Below are positions 16,362 through 25,005 of a DNA stretch of 38,332 nt, piece after piece (position 1 is the first letter of the stretch; each line of letters opens with the position of its first letter). A program made the translations under genes and the position numbers. The notes below the pieces were generated by a model. That model was not told the DNA's origin, searched no databases, and saw only the letters and a list, made by a program, of their open reading frames with translations. The DNA comes from Prevotella sp. (GTDB lineage: Bacteria; Bacteroidota; Bacteroidia; Bacteroidales; Bacteroidaceae), in contig JAFQGS010000076.1 of assembly GCA_017415455.1 (NCBI GenBank), forward strand, positions 1-38,332, given 5' to 3'.

Positions 16362-16439
16362 ATGGCCATTACTAAAAAACACATTATGCAATCTTTGAGC
16401 GAGCATTGTTATCTTACTTCCGGCAACGGTACAAAATAA
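16362..16439 (+). CDS. Putative 25-codon leader ORF upstream of the RelA/SpoT homologue
   Basis: An ATG at 16362 opens a 25-codon frame (starting MAITKKHIMQ) that stops at 16437-16439, 8 nt before the ATG of the RelA-like gene. The Shine-Dalgarno-like AAGGAG (16438-16443) of the larger gene overlaps its stop codon. It lies wholly in the leader predicted from the -7 box at 16322. It has no obvious run of one regulatory amino acid. It could be a leader peptide coupling translation to the synthetase, or chance. Confidence 0.3.
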   Translation: MAITKKHIMQSLSEHCYLTSGNGTK

Positions 16440-16447
16440 GGAGAAAA

Positions 16448-17092
16448 ATGTCAAGGAATAATATATTCACGAAAGAGGAAAAAGCAGAGATTCTTAACTT
16501 GTTGACAAGTCTTCGCAATTCATTGGATGGATTAATAACACGCGAGGATGAGTTGAGAATATTCAACTATATATATAATGCCTACAAGGAAAAACGTATA
16601 CAGCGTGACATCTTTGGAACAAATCCTGTGCTCAGTTCCTTCCATACGGCTAAGATAGCCTTTGAGGAATTATCATTGAAGAGGGATGGTATAATAGCCA
16701 TAATGTTATATAGCGTCACAGACGACACGACGTCGGCAGAGATGATTGCCGAGGACTTCGGAACAGGTGTATCCAGAATAATAAGAGGTCTGACAAAGAT
16801 TCGTGACTTATACAAGAAAAATCCCGTTGTAGAGAGCGAGAACTTCAGAAATCTCCTGCTCTCATTTGCCGAGGATATGAGAGTGATTCTTATCATGCTT
16901 TCCGACCGGTTATGCCTGATGAGACAGATTAAGGACTCTGACAAGGTGGAAGCCAAGAGAAGAGTAAGCGAGGAGGCGAGTTATCTTTATGCACCACTGG
17001 CACATAAGTTAGGTTTGTACAAGGTTAAGAGCGAGCTTGAGGATCTTAGTCTGAAGTATCTGGAGCACGATGCCTATTACATGATAAAATAA
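16448..17092 (+). CDS. N-terminal half of RelA-like protein: degenerate HD hydrolase domain
   Basis: This 214-residue piece corresponds to the hydrolase domain of long RSH enzymes. The catalytic HD pair of SpoT-type hydrolases (in HDVVEDT-like sequence) is replaced by Y88-S89 in MLYSVTDDT. The second motif, normally ADRLHNMRT, reads SDRLCLMRQ with C156-L157 in place of His-Asn. Hydrolysis of (p)ppGpp is therefore not expected, and the protein belongs to the RelA-like synthetase-only type, for which this domain is regulatory. The piece ends exactly at the nonsense codon, just before the synthetase helices. Confidence 0.7.
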   Translation: MSRNNIFTKEEKAEILNLLTSLRNSLDGLITREDELRIFNYIYNAYKEKRIQRDIFGTNPVLSSFHTAKIAFEELSLKRDGIIAIMLYSVTDDTTSAEMIAEDFGTGVSRIIRGLTKIRDLYKKNPVVESENFRNLLLSFAEDMRVILIMLSDRLCLMRQIKDSDKVEAKRRVSEEASYLYAPLAHKLGLYKVKSELEDLSLKYLEHDAYYMIK

Positions 17093-17128
17093 AAGCTTAA
17101 TGAGACTAAGGCAAGCAGAGACAAATAT

Positions 17129-18655
17129 GTGGAAAACTTCATTAAGCCTATAGATGAGAAGCTGAAAGAGGCAGGACTTATATTCCACATGAAAGGCAGG
17201 ACAAAGAGTATTCATAGTATATGGCAAAAAATGAAAAAGCAGAAATGCGAATTTGAAGGTATATACGATTTGCTTGCCATAAGGATTATACTCGACTCCG
17301 ACTATGAATATGAGAAGATGCACTGCTGGCAGACCTTTGCCATCATAACAAATATGTATCAGCCTAATCCGAAAAGGATGAGAGACTGGCTTAGTGTTCC
17401 AAAGTCTAACGGGTATGAGAGCCTGCATATAACAGTCAAAGGTCCAGAAGGCAAATGGGTGGAGGTGCAGATCAGAACGCAACGAATGGATGAGATTGCC
17501 GAGAGAGGTCTGGCTGCGCACTGGAGATATAAGGGAATAAAGGGAGAGGGAGGCATGGATGAATGGCTCAACTCCATAAGACGGGCATTGGAAAGCACCG
17601 ACGATCTTGAGGTTATGGACAATTTCAAGATGGACTTATATGAGGATGAGATATTTGTCTTCACACCCAAAGGTGAGCTCATGCGTTTCCCGCAAGGTTC
17701 AACGGTACTGGACTTCGCATATAGGATACACTCAAATGTTGGCAACAAGTGTGTCGGGGCTAAGATTAACAACAAAATCGTAACTCTCAGGAATGTACTT
17801 AAAAGTGGTGACCAGATAGAGATTATAACTTCAAACAACCAAAAGCCCAAGAGAGAGTGGCTGAGCATGGTCAAGACAAGCAAGGCAAAGGCTAAAATAA
17901 GGCAGGCTCTTAAAGAAACGCAGATAAAAGACGGAGCCTTTGCTAAGGAAATGCTTGAGCGAAGAATGCGAAACAGGAAGATTGAGCTTGAAGAAAGCAG
18001 AGTGTCACATCTGATAAAGAAGCTCGGCTTTAAGGAAACAAGTGTGTTCTACAAGCAGATTGCCGACGGTACGCTGGACATGAACCATGTCATAGACACT
18101 TATATAGAGCTGAAGGAAAATGAAAACGCAAGTAATGCTGCTGTTGCACAACGAAGTGCGGAGGAGTTCACATTTTCAAATCCAAACGAAAAGATTACGG
18201 GCATAAGTACTGACGTGCTGGTTATTGACCATAATCTTAAAGGTGTTGACTATACACTGGCAAAATGCTGCAACCCGATATACGGAGATGATGTCTTCGG
18301 CTTTGTGACTGTCAGCGGAGGTATAAAGATTCACAGGTGCGACTGCCCCAATTCATCTGAAATGCACAAACGGTTTGGATATCGCATTGTGAAGGCAAAA
18401 TGGAGCGGTAAGGGAAACTCTCAATACTCAACGACAATAAAAGTTATCGGGAATGATGACATTGGCATAATAAACAATATCACCGGCATCATATCAAAAG
18501 AAGAGAAGATAATGATGAGAAGTATAAATATTGACAGCCATGACGGGCTTTTCAGCGGCAATATTGTGGTGAATGTTGAGGATACCAGCAGGCTTGAGCA
18601 GCTTCTGAAGAAGCTAAGAACAATAAAGGGCGTAAGACAGGTTATCAGGTTATGA
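17129..18655 (+). CDS. C-terminal half of RelA-like protein: (p)ppGpp synthetase, TGS, CC and ACT domains
   Basis: After the stop the same frame continues to a TGA at 18655. It keeps the synthetase signatures GRTKSIHSIWQKM, IYDLLAIRI, VPKSNGYESLH, VEVQIRTQRMDEIAE and AAHWRYK. Then come a TGS domain (DEIFVFTPKGE), the CC motif AKCCNPIYGDD with IHRCDCPNS, and a C-terminal ACT domain. If translated on its own it would need re-initiation: GTG at 17129 is the first plausible start, and the first in-frame ATG (17189) would cut off the first synthetase helices. The 3' end overlaps the convergent TetR gene by 11 bp. Free of the N-terminal domain, the activity could be lost or unregulated. Confidence 0.75.
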   Translation: MENFIKPIDEKLKEAGLIFHMKGRTKSIHSIWQKMKKQKCEFEGIYDLLAIRIILDSDYEYEKMHCWQTFAIITNMYQPNPKRMRDWLSVPKSNGYESLHITVKGPEGKWVEVQIRTQRMDEIAERGLAAHWRYKGIKGEGGMDEWLNSIRRALESTDDLEVMDNFKMDLYEDEIFVFTPKGELMRFPQGSTVLDFAYRIHSNVGNKCVGAKINNKIVTLRNVLKSGDQIEIITSNNQKPKREWLSMVKTSKAKAKIRQALKETQIKDGAFAKEMLERRMRNRKIELEESRVSHLIKKLGFKETSVFYKQIADGTLDMNHVIDTYIELKENENASNAAVAQRSAEEFTFSNPNEKITGISTDVLVIDHNLKGVDYTLAKCCNPIYGDDVFGFVTVSGGIKIHRCDCPNSSEMHKRFGYRIVKAKWSGKGNSQYSTTIKVIGNDDIGIINNITGIISKEEKIMMRSINIDSHDGLFSGNIVVNVEDTSRLEQLLKKLRTIKGVRQVIRL

Positions 18656-19265
18656 GTGTTTTTATAACTTTCAGACCCTTGTCTGTACAATAGGCGCGAA
18701 GGGTGAAAAGAATGAAGTTACGGAATATCTCATGAAGTGTGTAATGGTTGTATAATTTATTCTCCATTACACTGGCCATGATTGAGTCGCAGAAGAAATT
18801 TGTTATCTCATAATTGATATCAGAGACAAAGTAACCATTCTCTACACCTCGGTGCAGAAACTCAACTGAGCCTCTTGTCCTTTTCTCCTTACTCTTGCGT
18901 ATATATTCAACAACAGTTGGAAACTTGTATAAATCAGAGAAGAATTTCGGACTTATTGATTTGATTTCGTCAAGCCTTGCCTTCAGGAAATAGACAAGAA
19001 TCTCCATCTCGTTGTTTGCCTTAGAGGCAAATTCTGCATACATCTTGTCCTTCTCCTCTGTATCGTGTTTTATACATTCAAATATCAATAGCTCTTTTGT
19101 CTGAAAGACTTCATACAGAGTACGTTTTGAGATTGACAGGCTTGACGCTATATCATCCATCTTAATAGCCTTGATGCCATTTGACTTGAATAGAAGCAGT
19201 GCTGTTTCTATGATTCTTTTTCTCAGTTCTTCATGCTTTGACATCATAAGTGGATATTTATTCAT
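18645..19265 (-). CDS. TetR/AcrR-family transcriptional regulator
   Basis: This 206-residue protein has an N-terminal TetR helix-turn-helix (KMDDIASSLSISKRTLYEVFQTKELL) and a helical ligand/dimer domain without recognisable specificity. The first ATG is at 19265. In-frame ATGs at 19247 and 19244 give MSKHEELRKRII, the usual beginning of the family, so the true start may be there. The gene overlaps the end of the RelA-like gene by 11 bp in convergent orientation and is divergent from the malic enzyme gene, with closely spaced promoters. It might therefore regulate itself or maeB. No classical efflux partner is adjacent. Confidence 0.88.
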   Translation of the reverse strand: MNKYPLMMSKHEELRKRIIETALLLFKSNGIKAIKMDDIASSLSISKRTLYEVFQTKELLIFECIKHDTEEKDKMYAEFASKANNEMEILVYFLKARLDEIKSISPKFFSDLYKFPTVVEYIRKSKEKRTRGSVEFLHRGVENGYFVSDINYEITNFFCDSIMASVMENKLYNHYTLHEIFRNFILFTLRAYCTDKGLKVIKTLIT

Positions 19266-19283
19266 TTGGTACTAAAATATATG

Positions 19284-19291
19284 CAAAGTTA
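19284..19291 (-). promoter_or_regulatory. -7 promoter box of the TetR gene
   Basis: Minus-strand TAACTTTG fits TAnnTTTG, 18 nt from the first ATG and about 39 nt from the inner ones. The short distance favours the inner start. The -33 element is weak. Confidence 0.45.
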
Positions 19292-19312
19292 GTAACTTTA
19301 TTTGAAGAATTA

Positions 19313-19342
19313 TTGTGTTTCGTTCATTTTTTATTACTTTTG
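19313..19342 (+). promoter_or_regulatory. Bacteroidetes-type promoter of the malic enzyme gene
   Basis: TTG at 19313-19315 and TACTTTTG at 19335-19342 are 19 nt apart, a full consensus. About 72 nt of leader precede the start codon. Confidence 0.8.
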
Positions 19343-19414
19343 CATCACCCAAAGACAGTTGTAATTACAAATTGTCATATTTTTAGGTATTAACTAATAA
19401 AGATTGTTACAAAT

Positions 19415-21706
19415 ATGGTCAAGATTTCTAAAGAGGCTGCACTTGAGTATCATCAAAGTGGCAAGCCTGGAAAAATTGAGGTGAAGCCAACAAAGCCTTA
19501 CAGTACACAAACAGATCTTAGTCTTGCCTATTCGCCAGGTGTGGCATTCCCGTGTCTGGAAATAGAGCAGAATCCTAATGACGCTTACAAATATACCGCA
19601 AAAGGTAATCTTGTTGCTGTTATAAGCAACGGAACAGCAGTGCTTGGACTCGGTGATATTGGCGCAATGAGCGGCAAACCGGTAATGGAAGGCAAGGGAT
19701 TGCTTTTCAAGATATATGGAGGCATCGATGTCTTTGATATCGAGGTGGCAGAAAAGGACCCGGAGAAGTTCTGCGAGGCAGTTGAGAGAATAGCACCTAC
19801 ATTTGGAGGTATAAATCTTGAGGATATAAAGGCACCTGAGTGTTTCTATATAGAGGAAAGACTTAAGCGCACACTCGACATACCTGTGATGCATGACGAC
19901 CAGCATGGAACAGCCATAATATCTGCTGCAGGTCTGAAAAATGCTCTTGAAGTTAACGGAAAGTCTATTGACAAGGTAAAGATTGTTGTAAATGGAGCCG
20001 GTGCGGCTGCCATCTCATGCACTAAGCTCTATGAGGCACTTGGCGCAAAGCGTGAGAATATTCTTATGCTCGACTCAAAGGGTGTTATAACAAGCGACCG
20101 CGATAACCTAAACGAGCAAAAGAAATATTTCGCAACAGACAGACGCGATGTACATACTCTTGAGGAAGCCGTTAAGGGAGCAGATGTATTTGTTGGACTT
20201 TCCAAAGGAAATGTCCTGACCAAAGACATGATACGCTCTATGGCGGACCAGCCTATAGTGTTTGCTCTGGCCAACCCTGTTCCAGAGATATCATATGAAG
20301 ACGCTATGGACAGCCGTCCAGATGTGCTGATGGGAACAGGACGTTCTGATTATCCTAATCAGATTAATAACGTAATAGGATTCCCTTATATATTCAGAGG
20401 CGCGCTGGACGTGCATGCTACAGCCATCAACGAGGAGATGAAACTTGCGGCTGTACATGCCATTGCCGACCTCGCAAAACAGCCTGTGCCTGACGTGGTG
20501 AATGATGTTTATCATGTTAACAACCTGACATTCGGACCATCATACTTTATTCCGAAGCCTGTTGACCCACGTCTCATTACTGAAGTTTCTGCGGCTGTGG
20601 CAAAAGCTGCAATAGAAAGTGGTGTGGCACGCAAGGTTATCACTGATTGGAACGCATATAAGAATGAGTTGAGACAATTGCTCGGACAAGAGACCAAACT
20701 CACTCAAAAGCTATACGACACAGCACGACAGCATCCGCAAAGAGTCGTTTTTGCAGAAGGCATCCACCCTACTATGCTGAAAGCGGCTGTTCAGGCAAAG
20801 GCAGAAGGTATATGCGAACCTATTCTCTTGGGTAATGATGAGAGAATAGAGAAACTTGCAAAAGAACTTGACCTCTCACTTGATGGAATAGAGATTGTAA
20901 ATCTCAGACATGACAACCAGAGTGAAAGACGTGAGAGATACGCAAAGATACTTTCAGAGAAGCGTCAGCGCCAGGGATATACCTATCAGGAGGCTAATGA
21001 CAAGATGTTTGAGCGCAACTATTTTGGAATGATGATGGTAGAGACAGGTGAGGCAGACGCCTTTATCACTGGTTTGTACACCAAATATTCAAATACCATT
21101 AAGGTTGCGAAAGAGGTTATCGGTATCAGAAAAGAATACAATACGTTCGGCACAATGCACATCCTGAACACCAAGAAGGGTGTTTATTATATTGCCGACA
21201 CTCTCATTAACAGACATCCTAATAAGGACATCCTTGTAGATATCGCAAAACTGAGCGACATGACTGTTCGCTTCTTCAACGAAGAGCCTAAGATTGCGAT
21301 GATCAGTTACTCTAATTTCGGAACTGACGAGGGAGGAAGTCCTGCTCAGGTGCATGCGGCTGTTGAGGAAATGCAGAGACTGTATCCGGAAATGGCAATA
21401 GATGGTGAGATGCAGATCAACTTCGCTCTTAATAAAGAGTTGAGAGACACTAAGTATCCGTTCTCACGACTGAACGGAAAAGACGTAAACACCTTGGTAT
21501 TCCCGAATCTAAGTAGTGCTAATAACGCATACAAACTCTTACAAGCACTTGACCCGGATGCGGAGATTATCGGTCCTATTCAGATGGGTCTGAACAAACC
21601 TATTCACTTCACTGACTTTGAATGTTCAGTAAGAGATGTCGTTAATATTACAGCTGTTGCTGTTATTGATGCTTACGTAGATAAGATTAAGAATAACAAG
21701 AACTAA
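19415..21706 (+). CDS. maeB: NADP-dependent malic enzyme with C-terminal phosphotransacetylase domain
   Basis: MaeB oxidatively decarboxylates malate to pyruvate, producing NADPH. The 763-residue protein has the malic-enzyme N-domain (YSPGVAFPCLEI, the metal-site HDDQHGTAII) and NAD(P)-binding domain (VNGAGAAAISC) in the first 420 residues or so. A phosphotransacetylase-like domain (from about residue 430, FAEGIHPTMLKAA onward) fills the rest. This fusion is the standard large MaeB. The C-terminal domain usually acts as an acetyl-CoA-sensing regulator and not as an enzyme. It has its own promoter and a bidirectional terminator shared with tilS. Confidence 0.95.
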   Translation: MVKISKEAALEYHQSGKPGKIEVKPTKPYSTQTDLSLAYSPGVAFPCLEIEQNPNDAYKYTAKGNLVAVISNGTAVLGLGDIGAMSGKPVMEGKGLLFKIYGGIDVFDIEVAEKDPEKFCEAVERIAPTFGGINLEDIKAPECFYIEERLKRTLDIPVMHDDQHGTAIISAAGLKNALEVNGKSIDKVKIVVNGAGAAAISCTKLYEALGAKRENILMLDSKGVITSDRDNLNEQKKYFATDRRDVHTLEEAVKGADVFVGLSKGNVLTKDMIRSMADQPIVFALANPVPEISYEDAMDSRPDVLMGTGRSDYPNQINNVIGFPYIFRGALDVHATAINEEMKLAAVHAIADLAKQPVPDVVNDVYHVNNLTFGPSYFIPKPVDPRLITEVSAAVAKAAIESGVARKVITDWNAYKNELRQLLGQETKLTQKLYDTARQHPQRVVFAEGIHPTMLKAAVQAKAEGICEPILLGNDERIEKLAKELDLSLDGIEIVNLRHDNQSERRERYAKILSEKRQRQGYTYQEANDKMFERNYFGMMMVETGEADAFITGLYTKYSNTIKVAKEVIGIRKEYNTFGTMHILNTKKGVYYIADTLINRHPNKDILVDIAKLSDMTVRFFNEEPKIAMISYSNFGTDEGGSPAQVHAAVEEMQRLYPEMAIDGEMQINFALNKELRDTKYPFSRLNGKDVNTLVFPNLSSANNAYKLLQALDPDAEIIGPIQMGLNKPIHFTDFECSVRDVVNITAVAVIDAYVDKIKNNKN

Positions 21707-21724
21707 TAAATCATGATTCAAAAA

Positions 21725-21760
21725 GAAACAGGAAGCCACAAAAGACTTCCTGTTTCGTTT
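21725..21760 (+). terminator. Bidirectional terminator between maeB and tilS
   Basis: GAAACAGGAAG (21725-21735) pairs perfectly with CTTCCTGTTTC (21746-21756) around a 10-nt loop. GTTT follows on the plus strand, and AAAAA before the left arm gives a T-run on the minus strand. Confidence 0.85.
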
Positions 21761-21836
21761 ATTATATGAGTATAAATGACAAGGAGACAGGCTTCGTCTA
21801 TAAATAGTTCGTATAGCGATTCCCTCACAATCACCA

Positions 21837-23183
21837 TTAGTGAGTGAACGATATTCTGACTATAGACTTTGTTCTTGGACTTATCTTTGTTCTCTCATCT
21901 GTTCTCTTTCCGACAATCCAGATGATTTTATCGTCGTTGTCAGAAATAACAAGCTGTTTTTCTCTGTCAAACAAAGAGATTTTATTGTCGGTGAAATAAT
22001 CACTGAGAAGTTTCTTTCCCTTCATACCAAGAGGAACAAACCAGTCACCTTCTTGTGGATAACGTAATGTCAATGGGAACTTGACCAAACTGGCATCTGC
22101 GTATAGCGCGTCTTTATGAAATTTTATCTCATCACCTGATGTGTTGTCAATAATTTCTACCCTTACTCTATATTTCTCCTTTACATATAGCCCAGGCTCT
22201 GGCATCTTGACAACTATATTATTACGAAAGTCTCTTATCTTATCTATAATCAGATAGTTCCTGTCAAATAACAAACGATGTGACTCAGATAAATATACTG
22301 TCCCTGTTTTTGCTTTTATATTGTTATAAATCTCTTCAACTTGTAACGACGTAAAAGAGTATTTCCTCAATATTGTAAAAAGGATGTATTCAGACGACTT
22401 CAGTTTCTGAAGTTTCTCTATGTCAATATATAAATTATTATCTACCGTAAATGTTATGTCATTAATGGAATTAGCGATGAAATCGTCAAAAACAGATAGC
22501 ACGTCTCCTACTCTTTGCGATAGTTTCGCCATATTCCTGTTAAAGGAGGGGTTTATCGCCTCTGCATGAGGAATGATGTTTAAGCGTATCTTGTTTCTGG
22601 TGTAATCATCTGTTAAATTTGTGCTGTCCGTAACAAAATGATAGCCAGAAAGCCTTAATGATTCTTCGATTTCATCACGTGTAACACACAAAAGAGGGCG
22701 AATGATATTGCCATTGACCGGTAATATACCCTTCAGTCCATGAATACCTGTACCTCTGATAATATTCAACAAGATAGTCTCTACAGAATCGTTCTGATGA
22801 TGCCCCACGCAAATACCATCGGCATTTATATCTTTTCTCAAGTTTTCAAAATGCTTATAACGAAGTTCTCTTGCAGCCATCTCTATACTTATTTTATGTT
22901 GCCTTGCATAAAATGTTGTATCAAAATGAACACGATGGAATGGGATGTTTTTATCCTTGCACAGGTTCTCACAAAACAGCTCGTCATTGTCTGATTCTTC
23001 ACCGCGCAGATGAAAATTACAATGAACAGCTTCTATGTCATACCCAAGGCTGTGCAAAGACAACAACAAGGCAACACTATCCGCACCACCAGATAGTGCC
23101 ACCAGATATTTGGCATTGTTTCTCAACAGCTTATGAGAAACGATGAAATCGGATATTTTAGAAAGGAATTCTTTATTCAACAT
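21837..23183 (-). CDS. tilS: tRNA(Ile)-lysidine synthetase TilS
   Basis: TilS ligates lysine to C34 of the CAU-anticodon tRNA-Ile so that it reads AUA. The 448-residue protein has the PP-loop SGGADS (31-36), CVGHHQNDSVETILLNIIRGTG and the C-terminal substrate-binding TilS_C domain ending near WIVGKRTDERTKI. It is the last gene of a three-gene minus-strand operon. Its start overlaps the end of the rlmI-like gene by 11 bp, suggesting coupled translation. Length and motifs are complete. Confidence 0.95.
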   Translation of the reverse strand: MLNKEFLSKISDFIVSHKLLRNNAKYLVALSGGADSVALLLSLHSLGYDIEAVHCNFHLRGEESDNDELFCENLCKDKNIPFHRVHFDTTFYARQHKISIEMAARELRYKHFENLRKDINADGICVGHHQNDSVETILLNIIRGTGIHGLKGILPVNGNIIRPLLCVTRDEIEESLRLSGYHFVTDSTNLTDDYTRNKIRLNIIPHAEAINPSFNRNMAKLSQRVGDVLSVFDDFIANSINDITFTVDNNLYIDIEKLQKLKSSEYILFTILRKYSFTSLQVEEIYNNIKAKTGTVYLSESHRLLFDRNYLIIDKIRDFRNNIVVKMPEPGLYVKEKYRVRVEIIDNTSGDEIKFHKDALYADASLVKFPLTLRYPQEGDWFVPLGMKGKKLLSDYFTDNKISLFDREKQLVISDNDDKIIWIVGKRTDERTKISPRTKSIVRISFTH

Positions 23184-24354
23184 ATAAGACTAATCCCTTG
23201 AGATATTCTCCCTCAGGGTGGAATATGTTTATTGGATGATCTATGGGTTGATGTAATTGGTGAAGTATTCTTACATTTCTTTTCGCCAACGCGGCGGCTG
23301 AGAAGACTGCACTTCTGAAGTTGTCTTTTGTTACAACCTGGCTACAACTAAACGTAAACAATATACCACCTGGCTCTATCTGCTCAAAAGCCTTTTGGTT
23401 CAATCTTGTATAGCCTTTCATCGCATTATGCAACGCCCCTCTGTGTTTTGCAAATGCCGGTGGATCTAATATTATAAGGTTGTATTTGTTCTTTATTTTA
23501 TCAAGATATTTGAACGCGTCCTCACAAAAAGCCTCATGACGATTGTCATCAGGGAAATTCAGGTTTACGTTAGATCGTGTAAGTTCTATTGCCTTGGCAC
23601 TGCTGTCAACAGAATGTACCAGCTCTGCGTTTCCCCTCATAGCATAAAAGGAGAATCCGCCTGTATAGCAAAACATATTAAGAACCCTTTTGCCGTTTGC
23701 GTACTTCTCCAACAAACTTCTGTTGTCTCTCTGGTCAATAAAGAAACCTGTTTTCTGCCCTTTTAGCCAGTCCACATGAAATTTAAGCCCATTCTCTGTT
23801 GCGATATTCTCATCACTGCCTCCGAAAATGAATTCATTCTCTTGTCCCAATTCAGCCTTAAAAGGCAGAGTTGTCTCACTTTTGTAATAAACATTTTTAA
23901 TTCTGTCTCCCAAAACGCTTATCAAGGCATTTGAGATTTCATATCGTGCAACATGCATACCTACGCTATGCGCCTGCATAACCGCCGTCTTTCCATAACA
24001 GTCAATAATCAATCCGGGAAGATTGTCTCCCTCACCATGTACAAGACGGAAAGTGTCGTTTTCTTCATTGTTTATAACACCTGTGCTGATTCTGACATTA
24101 TAAGCAGACTCAAGCTTGTTTTCCCAGAAAATGTTATTTATAATTTCTTTCTTGAACGACAAGACTCTTACTGCAATACTTCCAATCTGGAAATGTCCAA
24201 CAGCGATGAAATCGCCTTTTTCTGTATAAACATCTACAATATCACCTTCGTTTATTCCCTCTTCTGTGTATTTAATAGCACCGGAAAATATCCAAGGATG
24301 AAATCTTCTCAAACTGTCTTCTTTCCCTCTTCTAAGGTAAACTTTCTTGTACAT
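23173..24354 (-). CDS. rlmI: Class I SAM-dependent rRNA cytosine-C5 methyltransferase (RlmI family)
   Basis: The 393-residue protein starts with a PUA-like RNA-binding domain (LRRGKEDSLRRFHPWIFSGAI) and continues into a Rossmann methyltransferase domain. Recognisable are VLNMFCYTGGFS (SAM binding), LDPPAFAKHRG and the cysteine-containing FTFSCSQVV, which fit RlmI. RlmI makes m5C1962 in 23S rRNA. It overlaps the downstream tilS by 11 bp and the upstream exonuclease gene by 23 bp. The family is sure. The exact rRNA position is by homology. Confidence 0.88.
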   Translation of the reverse strand: MYKKVYLRRGKEDSLRRFHPWIFSGAIKYTEEGINEGDIVDVYTEKGDFIAVGHFQIGSIAVRVLSFKKEIINNIFWENKLESAYNVRISTGVINNEENDTFRLVHGEGDNLPGLIIDCYGKTAVMQAHSVGMHVARYEISNALISVLGDRIKNVYYKSETTLPFKAELGQENEFIFGGSDENIATENGLKFHVDWLKGQKTGFFIDQRDNRSLLEKYANGKRVLNMFCYTGGFSFYAMRGNAELVHSVDSSAKAIELTRSNVNLNFPDDNRHEAFCEDAFKYLDKIKNKYNLIILDPPAFAKHRGALHNAMKGYTRLNQKAFEQIEPGGILFTFSCSQVVTKDNFRSAVFSAAALAKRNVRILHQLHQPIDHPINIFHPEGEYLKGLVLYVE

Positions 24355-24982
24355 CTTCTTGAATTGTATTTGTTCTAATTAATTCGTAATCACCACTTTG
24401 CTGCAGTTTTCTCAACTCTTCATACAACATGATACAGCACCATGCATCAGTTGCCGCATAAACCTTTTGTCTGTCTGTCAGAACATCTACTTCCCAGTTC
24501 GTCAATCTTTGGTTTTTGCTTATCTTTTTTCCAAAGAAATTTGCATAGAGTTTTTGCAGACTCAAGTCTTCCACGCCGATGGAACCTACAATATCTTGCA
24601 AGTCTATGAAGTTTCCTGGCTTGAAATCAATACGCTTTCTTAGTGACATTATGTCATCGTGCAACGATAGGCCGATTTTAGGAATTTTTTTGTCCTCTAA
24701 CAACCTTAAGATATCGCTGGTAATCCCGGTCAGATTCAACCTGAAAAGGAAACATGTGTCATGTGTGGATACTTGCAGTAAAGACACAAGATTGGTGTGG
24801 CCCTTCTTAAAAGAAGGTCTCGTCTCTGTGTCAAAGCCTAATATGTCATGCGACAAAAGATAGTCAACGGCCTTGGCTGTCTCTCCGGCAGTAGTAATTA
24901 CTATGATACGTCCTTCAAAAACAGCTTGTGGCAAACTGCCGATTAACCTCTTGTCAAATTTATCATGGAGTACTCTTTTCAT
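24332..24982 (-). CDS. DEDD-type 3'-5' exonuclease domain protein (RNase D-like)
   Basis: This 216-residue protein consists almost only of the 3'-5' exonuclease fold of RNase D/WRN type. The acidic residues occur as GFDTETRPSF (ExoI), SLHDDIMSLRK (ExoII) and VYAATDAWCCIMLYEEL (ExoIII, with Tyr four residues before Asp, the DEDDy class). No HRDC domains follow, so it is a short stand-alone version. It heads an operon with rlmI-like and tilS genes, consistent with an RNA-processing job, but a DNA substrate is not excluded. It is divergent from ftsK. Confidence 0.85.
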   Translation of the reverse strand: MKRVLHDKFDKRLIGSLPQAVFEGRIIVITTAGETAKAVDYLLSHDILGFDTETRPSFKKGHTNLVSLLQVSTHDTCFLFRLNLTGITSDILRLLEDKKIPKIGLSLHDDIMSLRKRIDFKPGNFIDLQDIVGSIGVEDLSLQKLYANFFGKKISKNQRLTNWEVDVLTDRQKVYAATDAWCCIMLYEELRKLQQSGDYELIRTNTIQEDVQESLP

Positions 24983-25005
24983 TATTGCTATTTGATAAGG
25001 TTTTG

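Larger units (their letters stand above)
16448..18655 (+). pseudogene. relA: Long RelA/SpoT homologue interrupted by an in-frame TAA
   Basis: Joined across one stop codon, this reads as a full-length 735-codon RSH protein: pseudo-hydrolase domain, (p)ppGpp synthetase, TGS (about 400-460), cysteine-rich zinc-finger-like CC domain (about 600-645) and ACT (about 664-735). The break is codon 215, TAA at 17090-17092, in the phrase DAYYMIK*KLNETK, where relatives have a single ordinary residue. There is no frameshift, and both sides stay in one frame without further lesions. The start is the ATG at 16448, preceded by AAGGAG. A TTG at 16406 also leaves the frame open but is less likely. The gene is either a recent nonsense mutant, a sequencing error, or expressed as two pieces. 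Confidence 0.85.

Noticed and set aside
17090-17092. Stop-codon reassignment or selenocysteine/pyrrolysine read-through at the RSH TAA
   Set aside because: The codon is TAA, not TGA or TAG, and many other genes in the window end normally in TAA, so recoding is not supported.
17100-17102. ATG just after the RSH stop as a restart codon
   Set aside because: It is out of frame with the synthetase, so it cannot restore the downstream half.
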